Assembly (NCBI RefSeq): GCF_033118175.1 | Contig: NC_083692.1 | Span: forward strand, 12,211,501-12,275,500 | Length of the DNA: 64,000 nt | From: Dama dama | Lineage: Eukaryota > Chordata > Mammalia > Artiodactyla > Cervidae | Direction of reading: 5' to 3' | Part shown: positions 34,411-46,018 of the stretch, piece by piece | Numbering within the stretch: the first letter of the stretch is position 1 | Layout: every line of letters begins with the position of its first letter | Made by a program: the position numbers and the translations under genes | Notes under the pieces: generated by a model | Database searches by the model: none | Told to the model about the DNA's origin: nothing | Seen by the model: only the letters and a program-made list of their open reading frames with translations

Positions 34411-34790
34411 GCAAGTTTTCAAAAATACACAGAATGACTATATTTAATGTACAAAGTAGCGTAGCCTCTGTAGACATTATTGGAGATGATGAAGATATAG
34501 GAACTGAGAGACTCTTTGGGTCAATCTGAGACACAGGGAGGATGTAAAAAGATTGAGAAAGTGTCGAAGTCATGTCAAGGACATAAAAAAGTTATGAGAA
34601 AGTGCATTATATTAATGAGCAAGGCCACATAATACGAGCACATGTTTTCACACTTACAGGTCTGCGATTGAGTCTGGATTAGTCAAGTAGCTCTGTGAAA
34701 GGCTGCAGGTCACTTAAGTCAACTGGAGTTGACATTAGACTGTGGTGGGCGCCCTTCCGCTCCACATGTCTCCATCCTTGTGGTGTTATT
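34411..34790. other. Unique DNA
   Basis: Nothing recognised. Confidence 0.5.
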
Positions 34791-35012
34791 TGTGTGCGTG
34801 CGTGCTCAGTTGCTCAGTCATGTCCTACTCTGTGTGACCCCATGGACTGTAGCCCACCAGGCTCCTCTGTCCACGGGATTCTCCAGGGCAGAACACTGGA
34901 GTGGGTTTCCATTTCCTTCTCCAGGGGATCTTCTCAACCCAGGAATCAAACCCACATCTCTTGCATATCCTGTATTGACAGACAGATTCTTTACCACTGT
35001 GCCGTCTGGGCA
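34791..35012 (-). mobile_element. Bov-tA SINE, full length
   Basis: A minus-strand copy from 'cgtgctcagttgctcagtca' to 'ttaccactgtgccgtctggg'. A short target-site duplication 'gtgttat' is at 34783-34789 and 35013-35019. Confidence 0.94.
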
Positions 35013-35113
35013 GTGTTATCAGGGCAGGGTTTAAATGTAATTTGAGCATGAGAAGTACATGAATAATTATGTCCAAAGGATGGAATTTTGCCAATTGATT
35101 CATTCATTGGTGC

Positions 35114-35170
35114 AATGAACCCTACCTTTGCTAGAATTCACAAATGAACCCTCCCTTTGTTAGAATTATA
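35114..35170. repeat. 29-bp tandem duplication
   Basis: 'aatgaaccct' followed by 'ctttgctagaatt' or 'ctttgttagaatt' occurs at 35114 and again at 35143, with a few substitutions. Confidence 0.82.
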
Positions 35171-35460
35171 TATTTACAGCCTTCATCATATGATTTTGCA
35201 ATACTTATCACCCTCAGTGATGTTGAGACTGGCCACGTGGTTTGCTTTGGCCAATGATATGTGGGCAGAAGTCACAGTTGTCCAGTTTGGGGCCAAGACC
35301 ACGTGAGAAATTGTGCTTTCCCTGTATGACCTCTTGTGCTCCTGCCCTTTGCCACAGGAAGTACATGCCACAAATAACTGCTGGTCTAAGAATGATGAGG
35401 GACATATGATGTAAATTTGTTCCTGATCTAAAGCCTGGAGCCCAGCCAACTTAGACGGAA
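35171..35460. mobile_element. Possible old LTR/MER repeat
   Basis: 'ggccacgtggtttgctttgg', 'ccaatgatatgtgggcagaa' and 'gccacaggaagtacatgcc' resemble a widespread ancient mammalian repeat that I cannot name with certainty. Confidence 0.33.
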
Positions 35461-35879
35461 GCAAATCTGCTTCTGCTGACCATCAGAGCAGTGAACAAGA
35501 AAAATATATCTTTGAAGACTCTGGGTTTGCAGGAATAGCTGACCAATACAGGTGTGGAGGTGGGCAGAGAGAGAAAGTATTCAGAATTTATTTTGGAGAG
35601 AAGGCTAAGATTCATTGAATGGAGGCAGGAATAGGATGTGGGAATTGAAAGGGTACAAAGGAAGAAGAGGGTCAAAGCTGACTGGGTGGTCAGTCCAGAT
35701 TAAAGTTGAGTGAGATCTTGAAATTATGCTGGAAACTGAAGTCTCCAAGGTGGAATAAGTCTGTAGAGTAGTTTTGTTTGGTCCTCTAGATTTTTAAAAA
35801 TTTTAATTTAAATCTGTTAGGTGGGTAATCTACTCTCTAGCTCCTTAGCTTCCCTACTTTTTCTTTTTGACACTCCATA
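35461..35879. other. Unique DNA
   Basis: Purine-rich and weakly L2-like near 35560-35660. No secure call. Confidence 0.4.
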
Positions 35880-35888
35880 CCTTGGAAT

Positions 35889-36096
35889 GGGCTTTGCTAG
35901 TAGCTCAGTCGGTAAAGAATCTGCCTGCAGTGCAAGAGACCCAGTTTTGATCCCTGGGTCAGGAAGATCCCCTGGAGAAGGAAATGGCAGCCCATTCCAG
36001 TATTCTTGCCTGGAAAATCATATGGACAGAGCAGCCTGGAGGGATACAGTCCATGGGATCACAAGAGATGGACACGACTTAGCGACTAAACCACTG
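35889..36096 (+). mobile_element. Bov-tA SINE, full length
   Basis: A plus-strand copy from 'gctttgctagtagctcagtc' to 'cacgacttagcgactaaacc'. The target-site duplication 'ccttggaat'/'ccttgcaat' is at 35880-35888 and 36097-36105. Confidence 0.95.
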
Positions 36097-36199
36097 CCTT
36101 GCAATACATTTGAGTTTATGTCCCCTATTAATCTCATCACCACTTATTGCCAGGCAGATTGATTTTAAGGTGAATATGAGATAATGTGAATTCTAATGA

Positions 36200-36345
36200 T
36201 GATGAAAGCTGGTGCGAATTGAACACATTATGGGTTCAGCCCTTTTCCCAAGTGCTTTATATGTCTTGTCTCATGAATTCCCATTTCCTAGATAAGGCAA
36301 AAGTAAGTTAAGTAACTCACCTAAGGTCAACAGCTGCCGGTGGAC
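36200..36345 (-). mobile_element. MIR SINE remnant
   Basis: 'cccaagtgctttatatgtct', 'tcatgaattcccatttccta' and 'taagtaactcacctaaggtc' follow the reverse-complemented MIR. Confidence 0.52.
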
Positions 36346-36375
36346 AGTCCAGAATTTGAAACTTCCAGTTTATTG

Positions 36376-36548
36376 GTGGTTTAGTCGCTAAGTCCGCCCT
36401 CCTTGTGATCTCATGGACTGTAGCCTTCCAGGTTCTCTCTCCATGGGATTTTCCAGGCAAGTACACTGGAGTGGTTTGCCATTTCCTTCTCCAGGGGATC
36501 TTCCTAATACACGGATTGAACCCAGGTCTCCTGCACTGCAAGCAGAAT
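36376..36548 (-). mobile_element. Bov-tA SINE, 5'-truncated
   Basis: A minus-strand copy lacking the outer tRNA-like head. The target-site duplication 'ccagtttattg'/'ccaatttattg' at 36365-36375 and 36549-36559 shows the truncation happened at insertion. Confidence 0.93.
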
Positions 36549-36559
36549 CCAATTTATTG

Positions 36560-37146
36560 ACCAGTTTTAACTAGGTCAGCTTAAAGATGAAACAGGACTT
36601 ATCTTTGTTTAAACACTTTCCTCAGTGTCTTATCTTGCAGCCCCCTTCCTTTCCTAGTTATAAATTCCTTAGCCATGTCTTGAGCAGAATTATAACTTAC
36701 AGTCACTTTGGGTGTTAAAAGGTGAACCAATTTACAACTCCAGTCTTACTAGAGAAAGGTCTTTCCCTCACGGATCAACAGCTGCATCTAGGATTCAAGA
36801 GACCGGAAGGGGAAAACGGTGATTTCTCCTCTCTCTTTGCCCACTCCTGGCCTGGCACTGTGTGGGTATATTGGGGTTGGGAATTAGGGTCGTGATCTGG
36901 TTCTCCCAGTCCCTTTTCAAGGTGGATGACCTCTAGTGTTGCGGGAGGGTTAGGGAAAACGGGGGGGTGGGGTGGCGAATGGCAGATGTCTCTTGACTCA
37001 TCTGCTTGGGTTGTTCTCTTCTGTAGAGTGTCTTTGCTTCTCTGGCCAACACAAGTGGCCTGTTGTACTATGTATACGATAGGTGTCCAAATACTGGTTC
37101 TCTGGGAAGTCACATGTGTATGTTATTTGGAAATGGTCTTGGAGAT
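36560..37146. other. Unique, relatively GC-rich DNA
   Basis: No named repeat. A 112-codon minus-strand frame (36775-37113) has no recognised domain. A G-rich 'gggggggtggggtgg' tract lies at 36961-36975. Confidence 0.45.
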
Positions 37147-37222
37147 ATACTGGAGACCTGGGTTTGATTCCTGGGTTGGGAAGATCCCCTGGAGAAGGAA
37201 ATGACAATCCACTCCAGTATTC
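37147..37222 (+). mobile_element. Bov-tA SINE fragment interrupted by L1
   Basis: Mid-SINE sequence ('ggagacctgggtttgattcc' to 'aatccactccagtattc') runs directly into the poly(T) of the L1 at 37223. The rest of the SINE is not found on the far side of the L1. Confidence 0.85.
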
Positions 37223-38701
37223 TTTTTTTTCTTTTTAATTTATTTATTTTAATTGTAGGCTAATTACTTTACAATATTGTGGTGGTTTTTGCCACACATA
37301 CACGTGAATCAGTCATGGGTGTACATGTGTCCCCCATCCTGAACCCCGCTCCCTCCCCATCTCAGTCCTCAGGGTTGTCCCAGTGCCCTGGTTTTGAGTG
37401 CCCTGTTTCATGCATCGAACTTGAACTGGTCATCTGTTTCACATATGGTAATATGCGTGTTTCAATGCTATTCTCTCAAGTCATTCCACCCTTGCCTTTT
37501 CCCAAGAAGAGACCAAAAGTCTGTTCTTTATCTCTGTGTCTCTTTTGCTGTCTCACATATAGGGTCGTCGTTACCATCTTTCTAAATTCCATATATATGT
37601 TAATATACTGTATTGGTGTTTTTCTTTCTGACTTACTTCACTCTGTATAATAGGCTCCAGTTTCATCCACCTCATTAGAACTGATTCAAATGCATTCTTT
37701 TTAATAGCTGAATAATATTCCATGGTGTATATGTACCACAGCTTTCTTATCCATTCATCTGTCAGTGGACATCTAGGTTGCTTCCATGTCCTAGCTATTG
37801 TAAACAGTGCTGTGATGAACATTGGGATACATGTGTCTCTTTCAATTCTGGTTTCCTCGGTATGTATGCCCAGGAATGGGATTGCTGGGTCATATGGCAG
37901 TTCTATTTCCAGTTTTTTAAGAAATCTCCACACTGTTTTCCATAGCGGTTGTACTAGTTTGCATTCCCACCAACAGTGTAAGAGGGTTCCCTTTTCTCCA
38001 CACCCTCTCCAGCATTTATTGCTTGTAGACTTTTTGATAGCAGCCATTCTGACTGGTGTGAAATGGTACCTCATTGTGGTTTTGATTTGCATTTCTCTGA
38101 TAATGAGTGATGTTGAGCATCTTTTCATGTGTTTGTTAGCCATCTGTATGTCTTCTCTGAAGAAATGTCTGTTTAGTTCTTTGGCCCATTTTTTGATTGG
38201 GTCATTTATTTTGCTGGTATTGAGCTGCATGAGCTACTTGTATATTTTTGAGATTAATTCTTTGTCAGTTGCTTCATTTGCTTTTATTTTCTCCCATTCT
38301 GAAGGCTGTCTTTTCACCTTGCTTATAGTTTCCTTCATTGTACAAAAGCTTTTGAGTTTAATTAGGTCTCATTTTATTTTTGCTTTTATTTCCATTACTC
38401 TAGGAGGTGAGTCATAGAGGACCCTGCTGTGATTTATGTCAGACAGTGTTTTACCTGTGTTTTCCTCTAGGAGTTTTATAGTTTCTGGTCTTACATTTAG
38501 ATCTTTAATCCATTTTGAGTTTATATTTGTGTATGGTGTTAGAAAGTGTTCTAGTTTTATTCTGTTACAGGTGGTTGACCAGTTTTCCCAGCACCACTTG
38601 TTAAAGAGATTGTCTTTTCTCCATTGTATATTCTTGTCTCCTTTGTCAAGATAAGGTGTCCATGGGCATCCTCCAATCATTAGGAGTAGATCTCTTCTCA
38701 C
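37223..38701 (-). mobile_element. L1 (ruminant L1-BT type), 5'-truncated
   Basis: Minus-strand L1: poly(A) and 3' UTR (37223-37570), then the ORF2 carboxy-terminal third (37571-38701). The 3' UTR has the ruminant signature 'ttacaatattgtggtggttt' and 'catgggtgtacatgtgtccc'. It is much less decayed than the other L1s in the window. I could not find a target-site duplication: the left side is inside a Bov-tA and the right side at about 38702 is unrelated DNA. Confidence 0.93.
37571..38701 (-). pseudogene. L1 ORF2 C-terminal remnant
   Basis: In one continuous frame the minus strand encodes the last part of L1 ORF2p, including the Cys-rich/zinc-knuckle region: CWRGC, then LLHCWWECK, around 38045-38100. 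This is the domain that follows endonuclease and reverse transcriptase in L1 ORF2p and binds nucleic acid. The frame is closed twice. TGA at 38369-38371 replaces an expected Trp codon, and TAG lies shortly before the Met at 38228-38230. The two open pieces (38369-38701 and 37571-38230) are in the same register, so these are point mutations, not frameshifts. Reverse transcriptase and endonuclease are absent by 5' truncation, so it is inactive. Confidence 0.9.
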
Positions 38702-38810
38702 TTGTCTGTAGTATAATTAAGAGGTAGTAGGGTGGCTATAAAGCTTCCCTCAGGCCAACAGCTCAGAACCAGTACTCTCAGCTACCAATGTTATCTACCG
38801 ACCGAGAGGT
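38702..38810. other. Unique DNA
   Basis: Short stretch between the L1 and a BovB tail. Nothing recognised. Confidence 0.5.
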
Positions 38811-38900
38811 CAGTTCAGTTCACGTCAGACTCTTTGTGACCCCTTGGACTGAAGCATGCCAGGCCACCCTGTCCATCACCAACTCCCGGAGGAGAGGTAA
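38811..38900 (-). mobile_element. BovB 3'-tail fragment
   Basis: 'ggtcagttcagttcacgtca', 'gactgaagcatgccaggcca' and 'ccctgtccatcaccaactcc' match the reverse-complemented BovB 3' end. About 90 bases survive. Confidence 0.75.
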
Positions 38901-39039
38901 GATCCATAATATTGACTTTTGTCTGCCTGGAACTAATAGTTGAAGCTACGAGGATGGATAGCTCTCAGCAGGAGAGACTACTGGGAGGAGAGTCTAGAAG
39001 CTAACACAGTTGAGGAACAGAAGGATCTAGTTTCCTGAG

Positions 39040-39105
39040 CAGGGATCAAATTTGGGCCTCCTGCATTGGGAGCATAGAGTTAAAGCCACTGGACATACCA
39101 GGAAA
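39040..39105 (-). mobile_element. CHR-type SINE fragment
   Basis: 'agggatcaaatttgggcctc' and 'gcattgggagcatagagtta' with a ccactggac element match the reverse-complemented head of tRNA-Glu-derived CHR SINEs. Confidence 0.5.
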
Positions 39106-40261
39106 GTTGACAGATGACTTTATTATTTTCCTTTTTTGTTGTGTCTGCTAGGTGAGCATCATTTTTCTAGGGTTTTTGTTTGATCTTGAAGACTACTGTT
39201 TTTAATATATTTTCCCCTTGGTTTATCTATAGTCACAGTGCTCTCCTTAACTTAATGGTTATCTTTTATGTAACCATAGAATCATAAGTGCTTAGCTCTG
39301 GTTGGAAGACAACTGTTCAGAAAGACCACTGTATTTTCTTAAACCAATTGTTATTTTTCTATGCTTCTTGAAGTCCATGAAAACTGCTTTTTTTCTGTTC
39401 TCCTTTCCAGCCATTTATGTGGATGGAAACCTCTCAGTGTTTTAAAGTTTCTGAATTTAACTCTTTATTGTTGCATTGATCCTCCTCTCAAGCATGTTCT
39501 CACTACTTCCTGGCATATCTCACACTTTTCCTTTTGGTTGTATAACTGATTTGTAAACTTTAGGAGACTGATTTTTGAGTATACTGTTGTGTGAATGGAG
39601 AAGATAACTCTTAATATTTCATCTGGCTCCTTATCTCTTTCCTTGTACTTTGTGTTCATTTCCCTAATTCCCTAACTTATGGTATGTTTCTTTCAAAGAG
39701 CATGTCATCCTAACACTATTTAAAAGGGTATATTTCAAATAATATGTGCCCCATATTTACATACTGTTCTAAGTTTACAGCAGTTTCCTAGAGACAGAGC
39801 TCATATCAGCTCATATCTCTTTCCAATCTCTTAAAAATTTTTTTTTCCCCAGAAAGAAGAGAAGGACTATATAATTCCAATTTTTTGTCTTTGATCAGTT
39901 ACAATTAAATTTACACTTGTGGGCCTTTCCATTTAGATTTCAGGTCCTTTTGACTTCTTGGGCTGGTGGGGCTTACTCCTCCCTTGGAACCTCCCCTTGG
40001 AATCTGGGTACCATATCTTCCTCTTCATATTAAGATTTGCTGTTGTATTAAAACAACATCCATTTATTTTTCTTCTGTCAGAGCTAGGCTTTTAGCCATT
40101 GATATTTATAGCTATTTCTTTTGTCATGCATGTTTCTGTCTATCCTTCTTACATTGTAATTACTCCGTGAAGACTTCTCTTGAGTATTTTCTCCCTGTCT
40201 CATTTGATTCATCTCTCTGCATTGTCTATTTGTCTCAGGTTGAGTTGCTCCTCTACTGACA
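39106..40261. other. Unique AT-rich DNA
   Basis: No secure feature. Pyrimidine-rich from about 39340 on. Confidence 0.45.
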
Positions 40262-41109
40262 CTAGTTCTTCCGTTCATTTATTCCACAGATATTTATTGA
40301 ATGCCTACTGTGTCCTCGACTGGAGAAGGAAATGGCAACCCACTCCAATATTCTTGCCTGGAAAAATCCCATGGAGAGAGGAGCCTGGTGGGTTCCAGTT
40401 CATAGGGTCATGAAGAGTCGGACACGACTGAGCGACTAACACTATATCCTTGACACTAACCAAGGATTTGGAGATACAAGGGCAAACATGGCAGGCAGGA
40501 TCTCTGCCCTTATGGAGTTTTCATTTTAGTGTGGAAATAAAATGAAAAATATGATTTCAAATAATGATACATGCTGTGAAGAAAATAAGGTAGCCTAATG
40601 AGATGGAGAACTAGGTTTAGTTGAGTAGGTAAGCTCTTCTTTTTAGAATTCTCATTCTTAATAGGATAATTAAGGCTCCTCTAGAAGGTGACTTTGAGCT
40701 GAGAAGAGAATGACATAAGAATTGGGGAAAGAGAATTCCAGGCAGAGGGAACAGCAAGACTAAAGTCCTTGAGGTGAGAAAGAGCTGTTTAAGGAATATA
40801 GAGAAGGCCACTTTGGCTGTAGCTGAGCTAAAGAGGATAAGGTGGACAGGAGCTGATGGCAGAGAAGTGGGCAAGGGTCAGGGCACACAGGATGCTGGTG
40901 TCTGCCTTACTGGAAGCGCCTGTGGAGTTAGTTACAGAAGGTGACTTACAGAAGCCTTGGTACTGATTTTGAATTTTATCCTAAAGGTCACAGGAGCCTA
41001 CCAGGTGATTTTAAGCCAGAAAAGGAGAAGATATGCATTTAAGAAACGACTTTGGCTGGTGTGTTGTGAATAAACTGTGAGGGGAAACAGTGGAAGCAAG
41101 GGGATCAGT
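40262..41109 (-). mobile_element. L2 LINE 3' half, split by a Bov-A unit
   Basis: The plus strand is reverse-complemented L2: tail 'atttattgaatgcctactgt' (40291-40310), then after the SINE 'ttggagatacaagggcaaac', 'gccttatggagttttcattt', 'ccaggcagagggaacagcaa', 'ttgaattttatcctaaaggt' and 'ttaagaaacgactttggctg'. Old and non-coding. Confidence 0.68.
40321..40440 (+). mobile_element. Bov-A unit without tRNA head
   Basis: Starts exactly at 'tggagaaggaaatggcaacc' and ends 'cacgactgagcgactaac'. The target-site duplication 'actgtgtcctcgac'/'actatatccttgac' at 40307-40320 and 40441-40454 shows that the missing head was never inserted. Compare the copy at 48884-49010. Confidence 0.94.
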
Positions 41110-41680
41110 TGGAGGCTACTCTTTTTAGTTAGAAGGATGTTTTAATTTGTTAAATCCAAGTTACTCAGACTGACTTACAAAAGGACATGTTTCATTTCAT
41201 ATATAAAAAGTCCAATAGCAGGGTGAACTCCAGGATTGGTTGTTTCAGCAACTCCATGACGTCATCAAGGAGACCTCTCTGCCACCCCTGGATTTTGTGT
41301 TATTCTCACATTAGTCACAAAATAGTTGCTATCTGAGAGTGATGCCCCCAAATCACCAAGTCCAGAGGTGGAGAGGTTATTATATCATCTGGCAATCTCT
41401 TAGCAAGTGTCCTCTCTTCTAAATCTGCCCCATATCTGTTTCTAAAAATTTATTTAATTTATTTGTTTGGGTGCGGCAGGCCTTAGCTGTAAGCCTGCAG
41501 GAATTTTAGTTGTGGCATGCAAACTCTTAGTTGCAGCATGTGGGGTCTAGCTCCCTGACCAGGGATGGGACCCGAGTCCACTGTGTTGGGAGCATGGAGT
41601 ATTAGCCACTGGACCAATGCCCCAATACCTCTTTGACCAGGATTGGTTACTCCTGACCCCATCACTGACAGAAGTTATGG
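41110..41680. mobile_element. Ancient mammalian repeat, split by CHR SINE
   Basis: 'tttaatttgttaaatccaag', 'aactccatgacgtcatcaag' and, beyond the SINE, 'accaggattggttactcctg' mark the same unnamed old family as 31325-31690. The CHR SINE at 41438-41618 lies inside it. Confidence 0.42.
41438..41618 (-). mobile_element. CHR-type tRNA-Glu SINE
   Basis: Minus orientation: A/T-rich tail at the left (aatttatttaatttatttgt), 'gttgcagcatgtggggtcta', 'tccctgaccagggatgggac' (B-box region) and the 'agccactggaccaatg' head. An approximate target-site duplication 'gccccatatct'/'gccccaatacct' flanks it. Confidence 0.8.
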
Positions 41681-41796
41681 AGTTATTAGTATTTACTTGA
41701 GTAAATACTTTGGGGGTGGAGTGGATAATAGGGAGTCAGCTCCTATTGCTCGAGTCCAGACAGAAATAAATATTGAATGGCTAGCCTACTGTGTGT

Positions 41797-42010
41797 GGGC
41801 TTCCCCGGTGGTTCAGTGGTAAAAAATCCTCCTGCAATGCAGAAGACAGGTTTGATCCCTGGGTCCAGAAGATCCCCTGGAGAAGGAAATGGCAACCCAC
41901 TCCAGTATTCTTGCCTGGGAAATCCTATAGGCAAAGAAGACTGGTGGGCTACAGTCCATGGGCTCGCAAAGAATTGGATATGACTTAGGAACCAAACAAC
42001 AACCACAACA
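41797..42010 (+). mobile_element. Bov-tA SINE, full length
   Basis: A plus-strand copy from 'gggcttccccggtggttcag' to an ACAACAACC-type tail. A 14-bp target-site duplication, 'agcctactgtgtgt'/'agcctaccatgtgt', is at 41783-41796 and 42011-42024. Confidence 0.95.
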
Positions 42011-42024
42011 AGCCTACCATGTGT

Positions 42025-44149
42025 ACATAGCAGGACCTCACACAAAAATAATAAACCAAAACCAAACAAAGTAATCTTCCTTCTTTGGACACTTCAAAAG
42101 CACTCCAGAAAATTTATTTTTCCAAAGTCTGTTGTCCTGCCCATAACATAAGAAAAAGATATTCAACTAACTTTTCAAGTTGGCTTATAAAGAGAGGGAA
42201 AATTTGAATGTTTCTCATATAACAGGTAATACTCTGGAAAGTTTACAATAAGAACTGTGTTATATTTTACAAACATCTTACAAAATAAGTATTTCTATAT
42301 CCTTTATGCAAAACAAAAAACTTGGCCTAATTAAACTGATGAAAGTCACACAACAATTTTTGCCATTCTCCAAAGTCCATGTATATTCTATCATTTTAAG
42401 AATAAAATAAAATTATATGTATGGCTATAGTTGAATCTGCATATTTGAGCATTTTTAAAGGATTCTGAATCAATAGCTTGCCTAGATCTTGATAGCTGGA
42501 TATCATTTTTAGCTTCCAAGGGCTCACAGGAGATGTGAAGAGCAATAATCTTCAAACTTGAACAAATAAAGATCAAAAGTGATAGATCACCTAGAAGCAG
42601 ACTCCAGAGCTGTGTCTCTATTTGATGGCTCACATGTAATAAAGACAGTGCCTAATTATTCTAAAAACACTTCAGGAGGGCTGTTCTGCTAATGTTTTTG
42701 GAAATGGGTATTATGGAAGCAAAGTGGACAAAAATACAGACTCTTTCCACCTGAAGGCAAGTTATTTATTCCACTCAGTTTGGGTTTTTGTCTTTGTGTT
42801 TTTAACCTTTGACTCCGTGTCTACTCTGCACAGATATTGACCAAACCATAGCTGCTGGGATGTGAAATTAGGTGATTTAAAATTTCACTTCTGATTCCCA
42901 GGAATGCTTCAGGGCATACTGTGATGTGCTTTAGGGCATAAAATGATCTCAGGCTGAGGCTAAGGGGGGAAAGAAAAATCTCTGCAGTAACAATAAATAT
43001 TGCATGGTGGCTAGGTGGTTAGAAAATAGTCCTTAAACATTTTCTGAGAAGCCAGCTATACTTTTCATCAAATCAAGTTATAAGGCAGGAACTAAACTAT
43101 ATCAACTGTTGGCTTATTACACATTGGAAACTCTCTAAGTCATTCAATATGTTGTAAATTGTTCTTACCAGTTCAAAGATGAAATTCACTTTTTTTTTTT
43201 TTTCTAAACTAGTTTTGGATCAATGCCTAGAGCTAAAAATAAATATAAAACCTCTGGGAGAGTTTTGGTACACCCAGATTTTAATTTGTCCATGGTAATG
43301 AGGGGAAAAGGAGATGGTAACTCCTGAATGTCCAGTTCTAAAGAATGGAGTATTAGTGTAGAAAACCAGATAATCCTACCAGGGCTTTGATTGATCTGTC
43401 ATTTGCATAATCAGGAGTAAAGGACAATCCTAGAGTATAGTCTCCCAAATAACTTTTATCTGTGTTACCAGAAAACAATGAAACATTGACTCAGTGCTTC
43501 CTGAACGTGTTCCTTTCTACCCTCTGGCAGAGCTTCTAATAAGCCAAGTGATCAGAAAACAGTGGAGGAAAGTAGGCAGAAAGAGAAACAAGGAATCTGG
43601 GTTAATTTCCAAACTGAATAATCAGCTTCCTACTAAAAAAGGGAGTTGGCAAGGCTGTATGGAAGGTTCCATGATTCCTTCACTCCCATTGTGGCCGCAG
43701 TATGTGAGCTGGCAAGAGAGACCTGCAAATACTATGGATAAACCTAATCATTTCTCAAAGGCTCCCATTTAACTCACTGTAATTTAAGATTACACAGCCC
43801 TACTTGCCCTGCATACATCCTCCTCTGTGTTGAGTCTACAACTTGCTTGAGAACCTAACATTCATCGCCCTGAATGGTGTGTTAACGTGGAGTGCTTTGT
43901 AGTTGGTGATACACTTGGGAATTTGCAAGTTTGGCCCAGGAAAAAGAAATCTGTCCTCCCTCTCAGAATCTTGGAAAAACTTGGCCACTATCCCAGTGGC
44001 TCATATTCCCTGATTCCCTACTCCAGCCATCTTTTTATGATTAAAAAAAAAAAAAATCTTAATTGTGTCACTCCAGGTTGGTGGAGAATAAAGATCTGGG
44101 TGGGGTAATGGGTTTGTGTCTTGCACAGCCTAGCTACTGCCCAACAGAG
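42025..44149. other. Unique AT-rich DNA
   Basis: No gene recognised. A 92-codon frame at 43494-43772 has no known domain. Poly(T) near 43189-43203 and poly(A) at 44042-44056. A weak MIR-like stretch lies near 42225-42350. Confidence 0.45.
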
Positions 44150-44330
44150 CAGAAATTATTCAAATCCTTAGAAAGCCTGCATTGCTCTATTAACACACTG
44201 ATTTTACATGTAAGGAAGTGGAACTCAGAGCGTTTAAATGACTTACCCAACTTCACACTGTGTTGGAGTCAGGATTTAGACACACACATTGGTCTGATGC
44301 TGAAGCTCACTCTGTCTCCACCATATCATG
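44150..44330 (-). mobile_element. MIR SINE
   Basis: 'ttttacatgtaaggaagtgg', 'gtttaaatgacttacccaac' and 'ttggagtcaggatttagaca' follow the reverse-complemented MIR. Confidence 0.58.
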
Positions 44331-45739
44331 CTATCTCCCAAATGTATACAAAGGGAAAAGAGTAAACACAAACAGGTCAAGTGGAAAATTGTCTCTAAGT
44401 AAAAAAGTGTTTGACATGTAATAAGCATTTAATAAAAGCTTTCATTTCCTTGAATGAAGAAGTAAATTAATTAGCAGTGATTTTTAGATTTTTTTCCTCC
44501 TTCATTCTTGCTTAAATTAAAAAAAAAAAGAGTATTCATTATTTTTGCAATTCCTAAAAAGAAGGAAATGAGAGGAAAAAAAGACTTGCCCTTTTCCACA
44601 GATGTAGAAAGTAGTTCCAGAAATTAAAAATACCTGCAAAAAATTTTTGGATGAGGAATGTTCTTTAGAGTTCAAGTCATCAATTTTAGCACTGAATCAA
44701 TTATTGTTGGTTTAGTGGATTCAGTGCTTAGAATGGTCAGTGTCATAAAGTGACTATGTAGTTCTCTTTCCCTTGACTTTCCATCTGTGAGCAGATTTGA
44801 ATCTCTATCATCTACCCAGAGAATGAGATGTTCTAGTGAGTACAGAAATATAAAGTACTCTCAGAAGTTTGGATAAAAGGCCTTGGGATTAGAGAAAAGT
44901 GTTAAGTAAAGTTGCAAGCTAGTACACATTCAACAATTACTTGATTTATAGTCCACAAGGATTTGAAAACATCATGGAGAAGTACAGAAAGGAAAGAAGC
45001 GACTGCCAATGTGTATCCACAGACTTTCCTGTATCATAATTACATGAGAAGAATTAAGAATTAAGACAAAGTCTGCCTTTGTCTCCCTAATGTGAGATGG
45101 AGAGCCGTGTCTAATCTTTGGATCTCAAGCATAGAGTAAGAGAGATATATAGAGATTCTTGATATTTGGAAAACAGAATTTTGGAAAGCAAATCTCCTCT
45201 CCTTATGATTTCTAAATTTAGAGATGTGTCATCATGGAGAATACTGGGAACAGAAGCTTAACAAATTACACAGATGACTTAGGGCAAAAATGCTCAACCC
45301 TACACAGTACTATCAATTGCATGAAAGAGCAGTTCTGTTGTCTAGGGCAGTACTGCTCAGTAGAACTTTCTATGATGATGGGAATGTTCTATTCTGAACC
45401 ATCTGAAACAACAGCCACAAGCTGTGAATCAGCAATTGAACTGTGACTAGTGTGACTGAGGAACTGAAATACTAATCTTATTTAATTTTAGTTAATTTGT
45501 GTACAAATTTCAAGAGCCAGATGTTGCTCGTGGCCTAGATATAGAGACAACTTGTACCAGAAGTTTCTATTTCATTGCCTCTGGACTAAGCAGCGTTAAT
45601 TCCAATGGCTATGCTGGCTTGTTGAACTCAGGAGGGTCAGAAGGCCCCTCTTGGAAATCAGACTTCAGTGGGAAAAGATTTTCCCCCCATTATTCTATGA
45701 CTCTTAAGATCTTCTTAAGAAGGGCATCATCTCACAGTA
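44331..45739. other. Unique AT-rich DNA
   Basis: No recognised element. A run of 11 A's lies near 44520-44530. Confidence 0.48.
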
Positions 45740-45947
45740 GGGCTTCCCTGGTGGCTCAGATGGTAAAGAGTTTGCCTTCTATTCAGGAGACCCAGGTTCA
45801 ATCTCTGGGTTGGGAAGATCCCCTGGAGAAGGAAATGGCAACCCTTTCCAGTATTCTTGCCTGGAGAATCCCTTGGAAATAAGAACTTGGCAGGCTACAA
45901 CCCATGGGGTCACAAAGAGTTGGACATGACTGAGCAACCAACACTTT
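45740..45947 (+). mobile_element. Bov-tA SINE, left arm of an inverted pair
   Basis: A plus-strand copy from 'gggcttccctggtggctcag' to 'catgactgagcaaccaacac'. It faces the minus-strand copy that begins 71 bp to the right. Confidence 0.95.
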
Positions 45948-46018
45948 GACTGTCATAAGGAACCCAAAGACTCCTTCGAGCAATTGTTGGCTTCTTCACT
46001 GAGTGGCTAATTCTCTGA

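Noticed and set aside
36775..37113. 112-codon minus-strand frame in GC-richer DNA
   Set aside because: No recognisable domain, promoter or splice context. Proline- and charge-rich composition reflects local C-rich sequence.
37722..38417. 231-codon plus-strand open frame, the longest in the window
   Set aside because: It is the antisense of the L1 ORF2 remnant at 37571-38701. Its apparent hydrophobic, membrane-protein-like composition comes from reading A-rich L1 coding DNA backwards.
45499..45882. 127-codon plus-strand frame
   Set aside because: Its second half is a translation of the Bov-tA at 45740-45947 and the first half has no recognised domain. SINE-derived frames of this type recur all over the window.
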